From: Carposina sasakii
Lineage: Eukaryota > Arthropoda > Insecta > Lepidoptera > Carposinidae
Reading direction: 5' to 3'
DNA length: 64,000 bases
Assembly (NCBI GenBank): GCA_014607495.2
Contig: CP053154.1
Span: forward strand, 2,852,001 to 2,916,000
Position 1 is the first letter of the stretch. Every line of letters begins with the position of its first letter. The notes under the pieces are model-generated. The model was given only the letters and a program-made list of their open reading frames with translations. It was not told the origin of the DNA and did not search any database. Both the position numbers and the translations under genes were made by a program. Positions 46,385-57,873 of the stretch are shown in pieces.

Positions 46385-47418
46385 CTGCAAATAAAAACAA
46401 TATTATTAAGATGGATTATTTATCTTTATACAATTTTAATTAATACGTAACTACCTAATATACTAAATATTTTCTTGTTTATATTGCTGTGTTCCCAAAA
46501 AATGTATGTAGATTTTCTAACTTGTTTCTAATAGTCACTAAGCTGCAAAACCTAGACATCTTATGAAAAGAGGTGTAGGTAATCATTTTGTTCCTCTTAG
46601 ATATAAAAATATTATTATGAAAGCAGGGATGCCAACACAATAAGGCCACCTTCCCAACCGAAGCCCAAAATGTCTTCTCACCAATATTCTGTTAAACTCG
46701 TTTTTTCTCTACAATGGACTTAACGAAGCATAAAATTATTCACGAGCTGCCTGAAGAGATGAATCTCTTCCAGTTTAGATAGCTGTATAAACAAACTTTC
46801 TGCTGATAAAAAGCTTAAATGGCCCTCTCGCAAATTATTCCTCGAAATTGTTACTTTCGTACCCTCAGAAAAAAATGTATATTTTTCATTTCTTTTTCTT
46901 TCGCTGGGCTTAACAGGCGTTCGTAGACTTATAAAGCGTTTAGATTGCTTGCCTTTAAATAAATAAACAGTTTTTTGGTTAACGTTTTGGATTTTATCTT
47001 GTTAACGCCAAGCTGTACTCTTGAATGAGTTTTCTTTATTTAAGCAGACGATTTTCCAATGTTCAAAATTATGAAAGGTTGATCAAATTCTTACGGTAAA
47101 AATGCTTGTAATAGATACATCGGTTGTCATTTGTCTGCCCTTTTTTCATATTATTTCGGATCGGCGCACTAATAAATTGGGTATTAATATACCAATGGGT
47201 AGACCATTAGATAGGTAGACCGTTTCGTAATATAATTTTTATTATATCTAAGTATTTATCAACCCACAGATAAAAAAAATACTTTAATAAATTCTGTTTT
47301 AATAGTTCTAGTAGTAGTACTCCGTATTTTTTAAAATCTAGAACCACTTTATCCCAAATTGTTTATATTATATTCTATAGTCACGCGGATAGAGTCGTGG
47401 CAAGTAAAACTAACTTAC

Positions 47419-47588
47419 CAGGGTAGTAGATAGCTTCTTTCCTCACAGCATACTTCGCTTGGGATATCCTCAAAGTGCAGATGAACTCTGCTGGTGTTGG
47501 AAGGTCGGCGTCACGAAGTGTCACCAGTGACACTGCTGAATATCTTCCGTTCACGATATTTAGATGATGCGTAACTCGATCTAATCGC
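47419..47588 (-). CDS. Ig-domain surface protein gene, exon with the second half of the Ig fold
   Basis: Acceptor TTTGTTCTAG and donor CCTG|GTAAGT bound 170 bp. Joined to the exon at 61511-61628 (AG|G makes Arg) it reads RLDRVTHHLNIVNGRYSAVS, LVTLRDADLPTPAEFICTLR, ISQAKYAVRKEAIYYPG. The pattern YSAVSLVTLRDADLP...FIC is the E-F strand region of an Ig domain with the second disulphide Cys; the spacing from the Cys in the upstream exon is 56 residues, within the Ig range. Insect Beat/Side-type guidance proteins have comparable domains, but I cannot assign the family. The flanking intron toward the 5' side is 13.9 kb. Confidence 0.85.
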
Positions 47589-48834
47589 CTAGAACAAAGA
47601 TTCAAAATGAATATAGGTATATTTTATTATATTTTACATAATTATGATGACTAAAAAATATTCCTGTATTTATGCGGGGTTTTACTAGAATACATCAGCT
47701 GCACCCCCCTTCCGTACTTATTGTAAGCGCTGTTATGAATTAACTTCAAAATTTATACAATTCATCCCTAAATTTGGTCGATTTTAGGGTCTTATAAGTG
47801 CTATCAAATACATGCTTCTGCATGCTACAAATTTATATTTTATACCTGAGAGAATACACAATACACTTCCCTGCTTCTATAAACAAAACATAGCTATAAA
47901 GTGCCGAAGATAACGATACAATTAAATTTTGATATACATAGTTGGCACGGTTTGCAGCGGTCGTGGGTTCGATTCCCACTCGGGTAAAGAATTTTTTCCA
48001 TTTTCTTTATTAATAATTTTATAGTATTTACAGTTAAATCATGATAAATTTAACATAGTATTGGCAACCTGATGCTGCCACAAGAGGTACAAGAAAATAG
48101 AAATTAATAAACAGATGAAGAGTCTAATAAATCTAGTATTAGAACCGGAACTATATTATATTGAAGATAGGAGAGGCCATATTTAAAAAAAAAAATCTTA
48201 AAACGCTATAATTTTTCCTGCATTTTAGAATAAACACTATACACATATTTAGTTTAAAAAGAGGAAAACCCTAGTTGAATATCATACGTATTTTATATCG
48301 AAGTTTTAAAATTAAATTCGCACAACGTTACGTAGACAGAACCTCCGGATTCAGCAATGCGGTAGTCTTGAGAGCGACAAACTTATGTAAATTAAAAGTG
48401 GAGTTATAACAAAACACTCGTCATTATAACAATGCACACTAATACTCTGTTCCTCAATATTGCAAGGGTATATGCATTATTTTTTTTTATTTCATTTTTA
48501 TATTCTACGTAAAAAATGAATAAAGTTTGCCCTTGGAATGGCATATCTAACTTTAACCGTTTTGGATTTACAGCAATTAAAAAACACGAGCCGGCAAAAT
48601 ATTTCTGAACGCTCCGTTTGCTCCATACTAAAAATGGCAAAGATTCTGACGTCATAATAGACAACCGCCTCAAATTAGTATGGGGAAAAAATGCAATCTT
48701 ATTTTATAAACGTAATATTTCAAAATATGGGTAAAATTGTATGTTTTGACTCCTTTTATGTTGTAAATTTTTTTCGTTAATTTTTTGAAACTTTTAAACT
48801 CCTGTAACTTTGGTATTTACTAACTGTCTGACGG
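47589..48834. other. Intron sequence; possible SINE fragment
   Basis: 3' part of the 13.9 kb intron. At 47940-47990 TTTGCAGCGGTCGTGGGTTC, GATTCCCACTCGGGTA has a polymerase III B box and resembles the head of a tRNA-derived SINE; no full cloverleaf is present. No other feature recognised. Confidence 0.4.
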
Positions 48835-49985
48835 TCTGTATGTATAATATTTTTTTTTTTTTTTAATGTATGTTCACCGATATTTCCGTCAATTATAGAC
48901 GGATTTCAAAAATTTTTGTTGGATAGAGTTCACTTCTGAGGTGGTCCCATTTTCACCAGGTCAGGATCTGATGATGGGATCCAGGAGAAATCAAGGGCAA
49001 CCACCGAAAATTGTATGCTCGTATGGTGCTTTTGTTACGTAATCATGTGTTACTCAGGTATATGCTTCAGGGTGTCAACATCTAATGCTGCTGTGCTGAT
49101 GATGAAGCTACAGAACTCCTTAACGGTTAGGAGTTGGGATACAGTGCTGCAATTGGTCAATGGAAACTATTTAGTAGTATGTAGGGCTAACGTGTTACTT
49201 GAATCAACATCTGATGCTGCTGTGCTGATGATGAAGATACAGAACTCCTTAACGGTTAAGAGTTGGGAGACAGTACAGCAATTGGTCGATGAAAACTATT
49301 TAGTAGTGTGTAGGGCTGACGTGTTACTCGAATCAACATCTGATGCTGCTGTGCTGATGATAAAGCTACAGAACTCCTTAACGGTTAGGAGTTGGGAGAC
49401 AGTACAGCAATTGGTCGATGGAAACTATTTAGTAGTATGTAGGGCTAACTTGTTACTTAAATCAACATCTGATGCTGCTGTGCTGATGATGAAGCTACAG
49501 AACTCCACAGTACTGCAATTGGTCGATGGAAACTATTTATTAGTATGTAGGGCAAACGTGTTACTTGAATCAACATCTGATGCTGCTGTGCTGATGATGA
49601 AGCTACAGAACTCCTTAACGGTTAGGAGTTGGGAGACAGTACAGCAATTGGTCGATGGAAACTATTTAGTAGTATGTAGTGCTAACGTGTTACTTGAATC
49701 AACATCTGATGCTGCTGTTCTGACGATGAAGCTACAGAACTCCTTAACGGTTAGGAGTTGGGAGACAGTACTGCAATTGGTCGATGGAAACTATATAGTA
49801 GTATGTAGGGCTAACTTGTTGCTTGTGAGGTATACTTGAATCAACATCTGATGCTGCTGTGCTGATGGTCAAGCTACAGAACTCCTTAACGGTTAGGAGT
49901 TAGGGGACAGTACTGCAATTGGTCGATGGAAACTGTATATGTAGGGCTAATCTTAGGTATACATGGTGTTTTTTCGTTGCCATCC
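48835..49985 (+). repeat. Composite repeat, copy 1: outer region and 129-bp tandem array
   Basis: After an outer segment (ATGTTCACCGATATTTCCGT, CCATTTTCACCAGG, ATCTGATGATGGGATCCAGG) comes a tandem array from about 49056 to 49960. The unit is 129 bp; the landmark GTTACT falls at 49194, 49323, 49452, 49560 and 49689, one unit being 108 bp because 21 bp are missing. The frame from ATG 49015 to 49839 stays open for 274 codons, giving a 43-residue repeat that starts LLESTSDAAVLMMKLQNSLT and ends NYLVVCRANV. The same array lies inverted at 58380-59115. No known protein repeat matches; it may be coding only by chance. Confidence 0.85.
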
Positions 49986-50350
49986 TTAACTAAGGGTACG
50001 TACTCTATACATAAAATAAAGTAAGTCTATGCAAAAAAAAATGCTGAGAAACGATGTAAATTTTTTTGGAACAATTTTTTTATTAGGTACTAGATCGGCG
50101 AAATGTATAGTGTCCAGTCTTTATGTTAGTTTTTTATAGACAGATATTAATTATTTCTCGTGAAAAATCTTGCTACGCGCGTCTATGTACATTCATGCAG
50201 AAAAACGCAGTCTATTTACTCAACTTTGGACCCTAATATTTTGGAAACCAGACACTTCCCAGGTATGCTTCCAAGGAGAAAAATGATCGTGATGATGAGG
50301 AGATTACGTAGTTTTCGGGAACGTTGACGACCAAAAATCAGCCTGTATAA
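49968..50350 (+). repeat. Composite repeat, copy 1: segment after the array
   Basis: Matches 21310-21690 in order (GTTTTTTCGTTGCCATCCTT, GTACTCTATACAT, TCTTGCTACGCGCGTCTATG, ATGATCGTGATGATGAGG). The first part also occurs, complemented, at 58270-58370. Confidence 0.75.
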
Positions 50351-50400
50351 ACTAGCATCTATTTAAGTCCACAACGCATTAACACAACTAAAAATCGAGA

Positions 50401-50952
50401 AATAAACTGACTTTTAAAAAAAAAATTTAACCGACTTCAAACTTTAACTAAAAAGCGATAAATAACGTAACTAATTTATCTACTTAATACATATTAAATA
50501 TCTCAAATTATTTAAATATTTACAACTTAATACCTAATACTTTAACAAAGTCATCTTTAACTATTTAAATATTTATAATTATCACATATTTTTTGGAGTC
50601 GGTGCCAGCCAAACAAATAAATGTAATTAAGAAAACTGACCCACACATTAGTAAAACCAAGAATAGGAAATTGCATTACCGCTGCCTACTACACCGTATT
50701 GTATTTTGCCGTGTGTGTGGCTTTGCCAGTCGCGCGCGTCCATCAACACTACGTTACCTAGGCTGGCACCGACTCCAAAAAATAAGTGATAATTATAAAT
50801 ATTTAAATAGTTAAAGATGACTTTGTTAAAGTAAATATTTAAATAATTTGAGATATTTAATATGTGTTAAGTAGATAAATTAGTTACGTTATTTATCGCT
50901 TTTTAGTTAAAGTTTGAAGTCGGTTAAATTTTTTTTTTTAAGTCAGTTTATT
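50401..50952. mobile_element. Large foldback element with about 190-bp inverted arms
   Basis: AATAAACTGACTTTTAAAAA, then TTTAACCGACTTCAAACTTT and ending TTGGAGTCGGTGCCAGCC (left arm, 50401-50610) is mirrored by GGCTGGCACCGACTCCAA ... GAAGTCGGTTAAA ... AAGTCAGTTTATT (right arm, about 50761-50952). The unique centre of about 150 bp contains TGTGTGTGGCTTTGCCAGTC. One arm is slightly shorter through a small deletion (TTACAACTTAATACCTAATA is absent on the right). Non-coding. A half copy is at 57874-58262. Confidence 0.85.
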
Positions 50953-51202
50953 ACACTATTCGGTTTGTATTTGTAATATCTTTCGAATAAAATATGAAAA
51001 ATCTGTTTTCGTGTCAGATGCATATTCCCTATTACACAATGGTCACTTTTGTTGATGATACATCCATTAAGCGCAAGTAGAGCACAGATGCCGGACATAT
51101 CACGCAAGTTGCTACAGACATTAATGACGGTACGAGAAACTCGTCCCGCATTGCGGTTTTAGTATGCACTATCAGCATACGAACTAATAAGAGTAATGTG
51201 AA

Positions 51203-51205
<3 letters not shown>

Positions 51206-51278
<73 letters not shown>
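51206..51278. repeat. (TA)n microsatellite, long
   Basis: About 36 uninterrupted TA units. Confidence 0.95.
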
Positions 51279-51279
<1 letters not shown>

Positions 51280-52229
51280 CAATAAATTTCACAGTAAGTA
51301 CACTAAAGTATGCCAGTCTTAAAGCTAGTTTTAGTAACTTATTTACCATCTAGCCGTGTAGTAGTTAGTTCGTTTTGAGCTTTAATAAGTACTAAAATTG
51401 GATTTCTTATGACCAAACATGAAAATCGAATCTACTATAATAAATTAACCAAAAAAATATAACACATTCTTAACGGTTAAATTATAATACCAGCAGAAAG
51501 TATTGTGGGAACACACTTAGTTATGTAACATATATACTTATGCATGTATACATAGTTGCATAGGGCTGAAAATGCATCGACTCGCTAGTCTCGGGATTGT
51601 CGGGCGTGCCGTACCTGTACCAGTAGTATATTTAATTGGACACTAATATAACCTTCTATAATAATACCATCTTTTATTATCACGATAATCCTGTGGCTCA
51701 ACATTGGTGACCCCGACGTGATATTCTATTTTATTATTAAATTCACACGAATTAAAATATTAAAAGAGTTCAGTTAACTAATATTGGAAAGTATGAAAAT
51801 ATAACGCGCTACTTAAAATACTTCCGCTCTATAATTTGTATGAACATAAAACTAGTACGAGCTAAAAGCAAACAATTCCCATTGTAAAAGGAAAGTTTTA
51901 AACTATTTTCCCGAAACAAATATAGTTTCTGCTATTACCTGCCTGAAGATTACACTAACTGTAGATATAGGGAAAGCAAACAGAAACCGTTTTTCAAAGT
52001 TCCAAAGCTATACAAAAGGCTTACTTTTAAGCGAAAAGCAATAATATGATGCACCCCAGACAAAGTGTATTCGAGTAAAGAAAATGTTTTGTGAACTTTT
52101 TCGTACTCTGTAAACTTCTTTTTACACCATGTAGGGATCGATTCTTGACTGATACCATGATTGTTACTATTATACAGACGGAATAAAATAAATAAATAAA
52201 CTCTGAACAGTTTTTATAACGTTATATCG
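51279..52229. other. Intron sequence, nothing recognised
   Basis: AT-rich and non-coding. Confidence 0.35.
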
Positions 52230-52605
52230 ATAATAGCTGTTGCCCGCGACTTCGTCCGCGTCAACAAACAGAATAAAATATTTTAAAGTACTTCTGCGTA
52301 ATTTCTTTCATATCATTTCTACGTCATTTTATTCTTTCATACATATTTTTTGGATAACTTGAACCGTTTACGCAGCGCACGCAACGGAAGTCTCCAAAGT
52401 TGAATAATTTCCCCCGTTTTTTCCACATTTTCCTCTTATTCTTCGTCCCTATTGGTCGCACTGTGATGATATATAGCCTAAAGCCTTCCTCGATAAATGG
52501 ACTATCCAACACAAAAATAATTTTTTAATTCGACCCAGTAGTTCCGGAGATTAGCGCGTTCAAACAAACAAACAAACTCTTCAGCTTTATATATTAGTGT
52601 GCGTT
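52230..52605 (-). repeat. Interspersed repeat with TTGCCCGCGACTTCGTCCG end
   Basis: Minus-strand copy: plus strand starts AGCTGTTGCCCGCGACTTCG, carries TCCCTATTGGTCGCACTGTG, CTTCCTCGATAAATGGACTA, GTTCCGGAGATTAGCGCGTT, AAACAAACAAACAAACTC and ends AGCTTTATATATTAGTG. This arrangement is that of a very abundant lepidopteran non-autonomous family often classed as Helitron-like; the class is not proved by the ends here. Confidence 0.65.
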
Positions 52606-53210
52606 TTAAAACCATATGCTAAAAAACTTAAAATATGTCCAAGAATCGTGACGCAATACAAGCTTTCTTACCACCATAGATCAAACATTATTACGTTGTA
52701 AGATATATGAAGCTGGTAAAAATGTGAAATTGCCGATGAATTCCCAAGAATCTTGGCACTGGCCGGGTGTGAGATTAAAGTTGGCGTTGGACCACCAGGT
52801 GGACTTGCCAACTTTGCACTTTCGCAAATATGCTTTGTTGAAGATCTTATAACCTATTACACCTGGTCCCTGAGATAAGATGGATGGGAAAAAATATTGC
52901 TTATTTCGTAAAAGATAACCTTTAGAATAGTATGATATCTATTAAACAAATTTAATTTAGTTGAATCCACTCTTCTGTTTATGAATATATAAAATATTAA
53001 ACTGTTTTTTTTTTGTTTAACTGTAAAAGAGCTAATTTAAATAACAGGCACTCGGGTGAGAGGTGGTAGGACATTGTGCTCTTTAACAAAACATTTTATT
53101 TCAATTATTAAAATTGAGTTAACTTTTGATAATATGGACGATTTGCATTATCCTGTCTATGTAAAAAAAAAAAAACTAAGTGACTTTGTTATTTCAGGCA
53201 GTAAATCCTA

Positions 53211-53232
53211 TTTTATTTAATAATAATAATAT
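53211..53232 (+). repeat. (TAA)n tract at the 5' junction of the R4/Dong-like element
   Basis: TTATTTAATAATAATAATAT directly precedes the retroelement sequence. Dong elements of silkworm are known to insert in TAA repeats. Confidence 0.6.
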
Positions 53233-54519
53233 CATACATAGAATCTTTAGTCCATAATGAGACATACAAATATCTAGGATTTCAGCAGGCCCGACAAATT
53301 TCACAAAAGCAAACCAAAGTTGAACTGAAAAATAAATTCAAACATCGATTAAACATATTAGCAAGATCGAAGTTAAATTCTCGTAATATTATCAAGTCGA
53401 TCAGCACATTTGCCATCCCCATACTTACCTACTCATTTGGAGTAATAAGCTGGTCACAATCAGATCTTATTACATTACAACGCCTCATTAACACGACTCT
53501 GACAACCAATCGCAAACACCACCCTCGATCATGTGTACAAGGACTAACCTTACCGCGAGATGAAGGAGGCCGCGGACTTATAGACATTCTAAACCTTCAC
53601 AACGGACAAATCGCATCCTTAAGAAAATACTTTTACCAACGTGCTCAACAATCTACATTACATAATACAATAGTCCATGCTGATAAACGATACACACCAC
53701 TCAACCTCACAAATCTGGATCCCAACGTAATGAGCAGATCACTGACACCAAGAAAAAAATTGCTTCTTGGCAGCAGAAAGCTCTGCACGGGAGACAACGC
53801 CTTGACCTGCAACAGCCGCATGTCGACAAAACTGCGTCGAACGCATGGCTGCAGAGAGGTGAGCTCTTCCCCGAGATGGAAGGGTTTATGATCGCAATCC
53901 AAGACCAGATAGTTGAAACCCGAAATTACCAAAAATACATAATCCATACACCTAACTTACCTACAGACCGCTGCAGACACTGCCAGAGTTGCTCTGAAAT
54001 CATCATCCAGCACATAACCGGGGCCTGTAAATCAATAGTACAGACTGATTATAAACACAGACATGATCATGTTGCTGCAATAATCCACCAAAACCTAGCC
54101 TTTCAATTCAAATTTCTGCCCAAAAAAGTAGCCTATTACAAGTATCAACCAAGTGCCTGTCAAGATATACTGGGACAGAACGATTATCACAGATAAAACA
54201 GTACATTGCAATAGACCTGACATCACAATTTTAGATAAACAAAATAAAACAGTCCTGCTCATTGATATCGCCATATGCAATACCCATAACCTGCTCACCA
54301 CCCACACTGTAAAAAATTACAAAGTACGTCTACCTCTCCATCGAAATTAAAACACAATGGCAAGTTAAAGCTGTTACAACAGTACAGGGTTATCCCCAAA
54401 ACGCTTCACGCTAGTTTAGAAACACTTAAAATGCCAAAATCCACAATCACACTCATAGAAAAAGCAGTTATACTCAACACATGCCGTATAGTGAGAAAAT
54501 TCCTTTCAATCACATAAAC
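53233..54519 (+). pseudogene. Decayed R4/Dong-like non-LTR retrotransposon: RT C-terminus plus restriction-like endonuclease
   Basis: The plus strand encodes, in successive frames, ETYKYLGFQQARQISQKQTK, ARSKLNSRNIIKSISTFAIP, ILTYSFGVISWSQSDLITLQ, GLTLPRDEGGRGLIDILNLH, then (frameshift in an A run near 53755) KTASNAWLQRGELFPEMEGF, a Cys/His cluster DRCRHCQSC...IIQHITGAC, YKHRHDHVAAIIHQNLAF, and after another shift near 54150 IYWDRTIITDKTVHCNRPDI, with RPD, 13 residues and D of a PD-(D/E)xK nuclease core (NKTVLLIDIAICNTHN). It ends KAVILNTCRIVRKFLSIT with TAA at 54517-54519. This is the C-terminal half of the single ORF of R2/R4-group elements; several frame breaks show it is dead. Confidence 0.85.
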
Positions 54520-54679
54520 CGAAATCATCATTCACCTCTTATCATTCCTAGTTGAAGTTTATATGTACTATATAATTTATCTACTTATTTATTTAATTTC
54601 AAATATAAGCACTTGGCTCAAACCCGTGCCTATGTTTCTTTACCTCCACGGAGAGCAATATATAAAAAAAAGAATAATG

Positions 54680-55255
54680 CGCTTTGTGGCGAAGCTGTTG
54701 GTGATTGGCGAAACCACGGACCCGAGTTCAGAGGGCCACTTCACCATCTTTGGCCCTCGACTCTTAGCTTGCCTTCATTGGCCGGCTTAGAGGGAACAGC
54801 GCAAGAGCGGAACATTTGCTCCAGGGTGGAAGTGTAAAATGTCATGCGGCATGCGCCACTTATGAGAAGCCCACCTCATGGCCTTAAATTACGGGCGGCA
54901 AGTCACCGCCTGCCACCTCACAATAATGGGACTAGATTGTAATGGCAGACGTCCGATAGTCTCCCTTTATAAAAAAGCCCTTATCCAGCTACCCAACATT
55001 CACCCCATAGCCCATGACCTTAGATTTCCATCGCACGACGTAGATCTGCACTCCAATAGTCTTTGCACATGGCGGGGACCATCGCCGTGTGTATCATATT
55101 GTGCGCTCGGTGATGATATCCGCCATGTGCATCCTACGCCATATTCAAGTTCTCTAAAAAGGGCCTCTACATCTTGGCTACGGCCCGATGCACGCCTCTC
55201 AAAGGACCGGGACTCTGTAGTCCCGTGAAGTTCAGAAGAGATAATCATAAAAATT
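54680..55255 (+). mobile_element. GC-rich structured element, copy 2
   Basis: Begins AATAATGCGCTTTGTGGCGA and matches 11055-11640 through AAGTCACCGCCTGCCACCTC, CCATGACCTTAGATTTCCAT, CTGCACTCCAATAGTCTTTG, the hairpin at 55066-55129 (CACATGGCGGGGACCATCGC against GGTGATGATATCCGCCATGT), AAAGGGCCTCTACATCTTGG and the terminal hairpin at 55208-55225. Arm changes relative to copy 1 are partly at paired positions. It lies 160 bp after the stop codon of the R4/Dong-like element, in the same orientation. Confidence 0.65.
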
Positions 55256-55845
55256 AAGTTCATTTATTCAGACAATTAGAATCCAAAAACACAATAATCA
55301 ATAAATTCCAAGTACGTATCTACGTAATGGTTTAAAACATAATTGGTAATCACGTGAATTATACCAATACCTAACCTCATATTAAACAAATAAATATGGC
55401 ATAGCTACATCATTATTACCTAGAGAGTGTGCATGCTCCGTAAATTATTATAAGCTTAAAAACAGGAAATCCGTAATACAAATACGTATTATCGTTTCCC
55501 TTTACCCGGTTAGGTACAGAGAATGAATACTAATACTTTGGCAAAGCTCCTTACGTGGAGCAGATACCGGCTTTGGATTGCCTTTTGAATCTACTTTTAT
55601 AATAGGATTTCTTATTTCTTCAATTGCGTTACTAGTCTTTGTACTTTTAAATCATGTGCGTATGTGTAAGAGATGATAATTTATTTTCCCCTAGATATTA
55701 TGTCCTAATATTAACAACAAAAAATTGATGTTATTTTTTGTTATTAAAAACATATTTTAAAATTTCAACCCTACTTTATTATAATACCTACATATAAATA
55801 TAATAAACACAAAATTCAGTTACTTACGTCATAATGAAGTTTTTG
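55256..55845. other. Intron sequence, nothing recognised
   Basis: AT-rich. The block near 55520-55610 (TGAATACTAATACTTTGGCA, CGGCTTTGGATTGCC) has a faint relative at 56920-57030. Confidence 0.35.
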
Positions 55846-56175
55846 CAGGAGGTCTACTCTGAAGTGACGATAAACGAAGTATCGGCCGAATATCGAGGTG
55901 TTTCCTACTACGAACTTCCTTCGATCGGATCAGTCGCGCCGTTTTTTCATTCGGTCTGATAGAACTCTATTTGACAGGTATAAGGCTAGATAATAGAAAG
56001 CTTATAATATTAGTCAATATGAATTATTCTCTATGGTTCCGAATGAGTCGTGAACTCAGATGAATGAATCCGAAGCAATTTCTTAGTAGGGTTAAAGACT
56101 GTCAAAGGTTTCGATTCGGTCGGGCTTCGGTCGGATTGAAAGATTCGAAAGCGGCATTTCAGAGTAGACCCCCTG
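55846..56175. mobile_element. MITE with CAGGRGGTCTACTCTGAA ends
   Basis: The left end GCAGGAGGTCTACTCTGAAG and the right end CATTTCAGAGTAGACCCCCT are inverted repeats of about 22 bp. The inside (about 285 bp) has repeated CGGTCGG-like blocks (TCGGTCGGGCTTCGGTCGG) and no long frame. Confidence 0.7.
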
Positions 56176-57155
56176 GTTCTACAACCGAACTCGTTATTTA
56201 AAATTAAATTATGCGTAAATGTTCATGTCGGTAGAGCATTTCGATAGCCATCAATGAATTTTACACATTTTTCAAAAATAATATCATTCTACATAATGTT
56301 TAAAATCTTTATATTCATGGTAAATTTTACTATATTTTTCGTTTTTGTTTTTTACTGGTATGAAATATATACTCGTACCTATAGTATACTGATTTCTATT
56401 TTGAATAGCTATATTAGATTTTGGGCCGATTTTTCCAATGGTTACTGAAAACCTATTTGAAGTATAAAGTAATTCTTATTCTTTATTGTACACAAAACAT
56501 AACAATAAGTACAAAGAAATTTACAAAAGGAATGCATACAAAGGCGTGCTTATCTCTGCAAGAGATTTCTTCCAGCATACCAGAAAACAAAGTGAGACCA
56601 ATAGTTATAGAGGTAATAATGTGTACAGAATTAAACTTAGTACCTTTATAATAAACTAAAATAAAATATTCATACGTGTTTATGTTGACTTTCTCTAAAA
56701 CTTAATCAAGATAGTATCAACTTCATCCTTCAGATAGGCTATCTGCTAATTGGACAAATCTGCCTTTAACGCATAAAAGTATTATATCTGCCTCTACACA
56801 ATGTTCATACTCCCTATTCTGCAATAAGAAATTATCTGTGCCTTTCAAAGCATTCTTCATTCAAAAATGATACTGAACGGAAATCTAAAAGATTATCCGT
56901 TCCTACGACCCTCTTAAGCACAAAGTATGAATACTAATCCACTATGTCTGTAGGGACTGTCTGCAGTAAACCTTCTTCAGCGTCCGTAATAGTATAATAT
57001 CGGCTTTTAGATTGCTTTTTAAACGACATATAAAATAAAGTCATCTACATAGATATTATAAATTAACTCAGTAAAGAAAACTATTATACTAATAAACAGT
57101 GGGAAGAAGACAAGCGTGAGCGGAAGCAGCGGAACATAATGTAGGCTGCTATAAA
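56176..57155. other. Intron sequence with remnants of short inverted-repeat elements
   Basis: TTTGGGCCGATTTTTCCAAT at about 56410 and CTTCAGATAGGCTATCTGCT, AATTGGACAAATCTGCC at about 56728-56766 resemble the edges of the elements at 41066 and 39085. No exon supported. Confidence 0.35.
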
Positions 57156-57159
57156 CACT

Positions 57160-57420
57160 AGCAGGTATAGTTGGCCGAGTGGTGCCGGCAGAGTAGAATT
57201 CGTACCACCCCATGTCTGCCCGTAGCGATTAAGGGTTTTCGGGAGATGGACAGCAGCGCCTCCCGTACTGATAACATAGTCCAAAATACAAACTGCGGTC
57301 AACAACCCGCCTGCCCAGCGCGGTGACTATGGGCAAATACCCCCCATGGCAGTCTTGTGGCGTGCCCTGGGGGAGCCTTACGTCCAGCAGTGGACTGCAA
57401 TAGGCTGATGATGATGATAG
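57160..57420 (+). repeat. RTE-type 3' end, subfamily 1
   Basis: Plus strand: GTGGTGCCGGCAGAGTAGAA, TTCGTACCACCCCATGTCTG, GATTAAGGGTTTTCGGGAGA, GACTATGGGCAAATACCCCC, GTCCAGCAGTGGACTGCAAT and a (GAT)n tail. Best-kept copy in the window besides 8967. Confidence 0.75.
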
Positions 57421-57873
57421 TTAAAGATCGGTAGAATATTATTGTCTGTGATTAAAGCGTAAAACATTGTTGTTAGAATTAACAACATAACAAAATAGCA
57501 TAAGAAATTATGTTGAATACTTATTGCTCATGCATGATGGAACCGACTAAAACTAGACCTACTACAATTTTTGAAGAAGGCATACTAGAAATGGATTTAT
57601 TACTAAAAACTTTGTGCGAGTGAATGCACGCATTCAAAGAACGAACAAAAGAACTATATAAAACATTCAGACAAAACGTTAACTCAATTTTTCAAACCAC
57701 TTAACTTACAAACAAAATCTTTTATTTCCAACTAAAACGTTTTCGCAAAAAGGTTGCACGTCACATTCTGACGGAGTAGTGAATCTGCGGGCCATTTAGA
57801 CCCATGTCCATTACAATAATTTCAGTCCCAACATGTCCGAACTTGGCAGGCAAAATTCACGAAAGGATTTGAC
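57421..57873. other. Intron sequence, nothing recognised
   Basis: AT-rich and non-coding. Confidence 0.35.

Noticed and set aside
47935..47995. Possible tRNA gene with GGGTTCGATTCCC
   Set aside because: A B box only; no acceptor stem, D arm or anticodon arm could be paired. A SINE head is more likely.
49015..49839. 274-codon frame read as a host gene
   Set aside because: It lies in a dispersed tandem repeat whose second copy is frame-broken; kept only as a repeat with a finding.
49056..49960. CRISPR-like regular spacing
   Set aside because: The whole 129-bp unit is repeated, with no unique spacers, and the genome is animal.
51032..51349. Frame with a long Ile-Tyr repeat
   Set aside because: Translation of the (TA)n microsatellite.
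53876..54350. Two independent small genes
   Set aside because: They are successive frames of one decayed R4/Dong-like reading frame.
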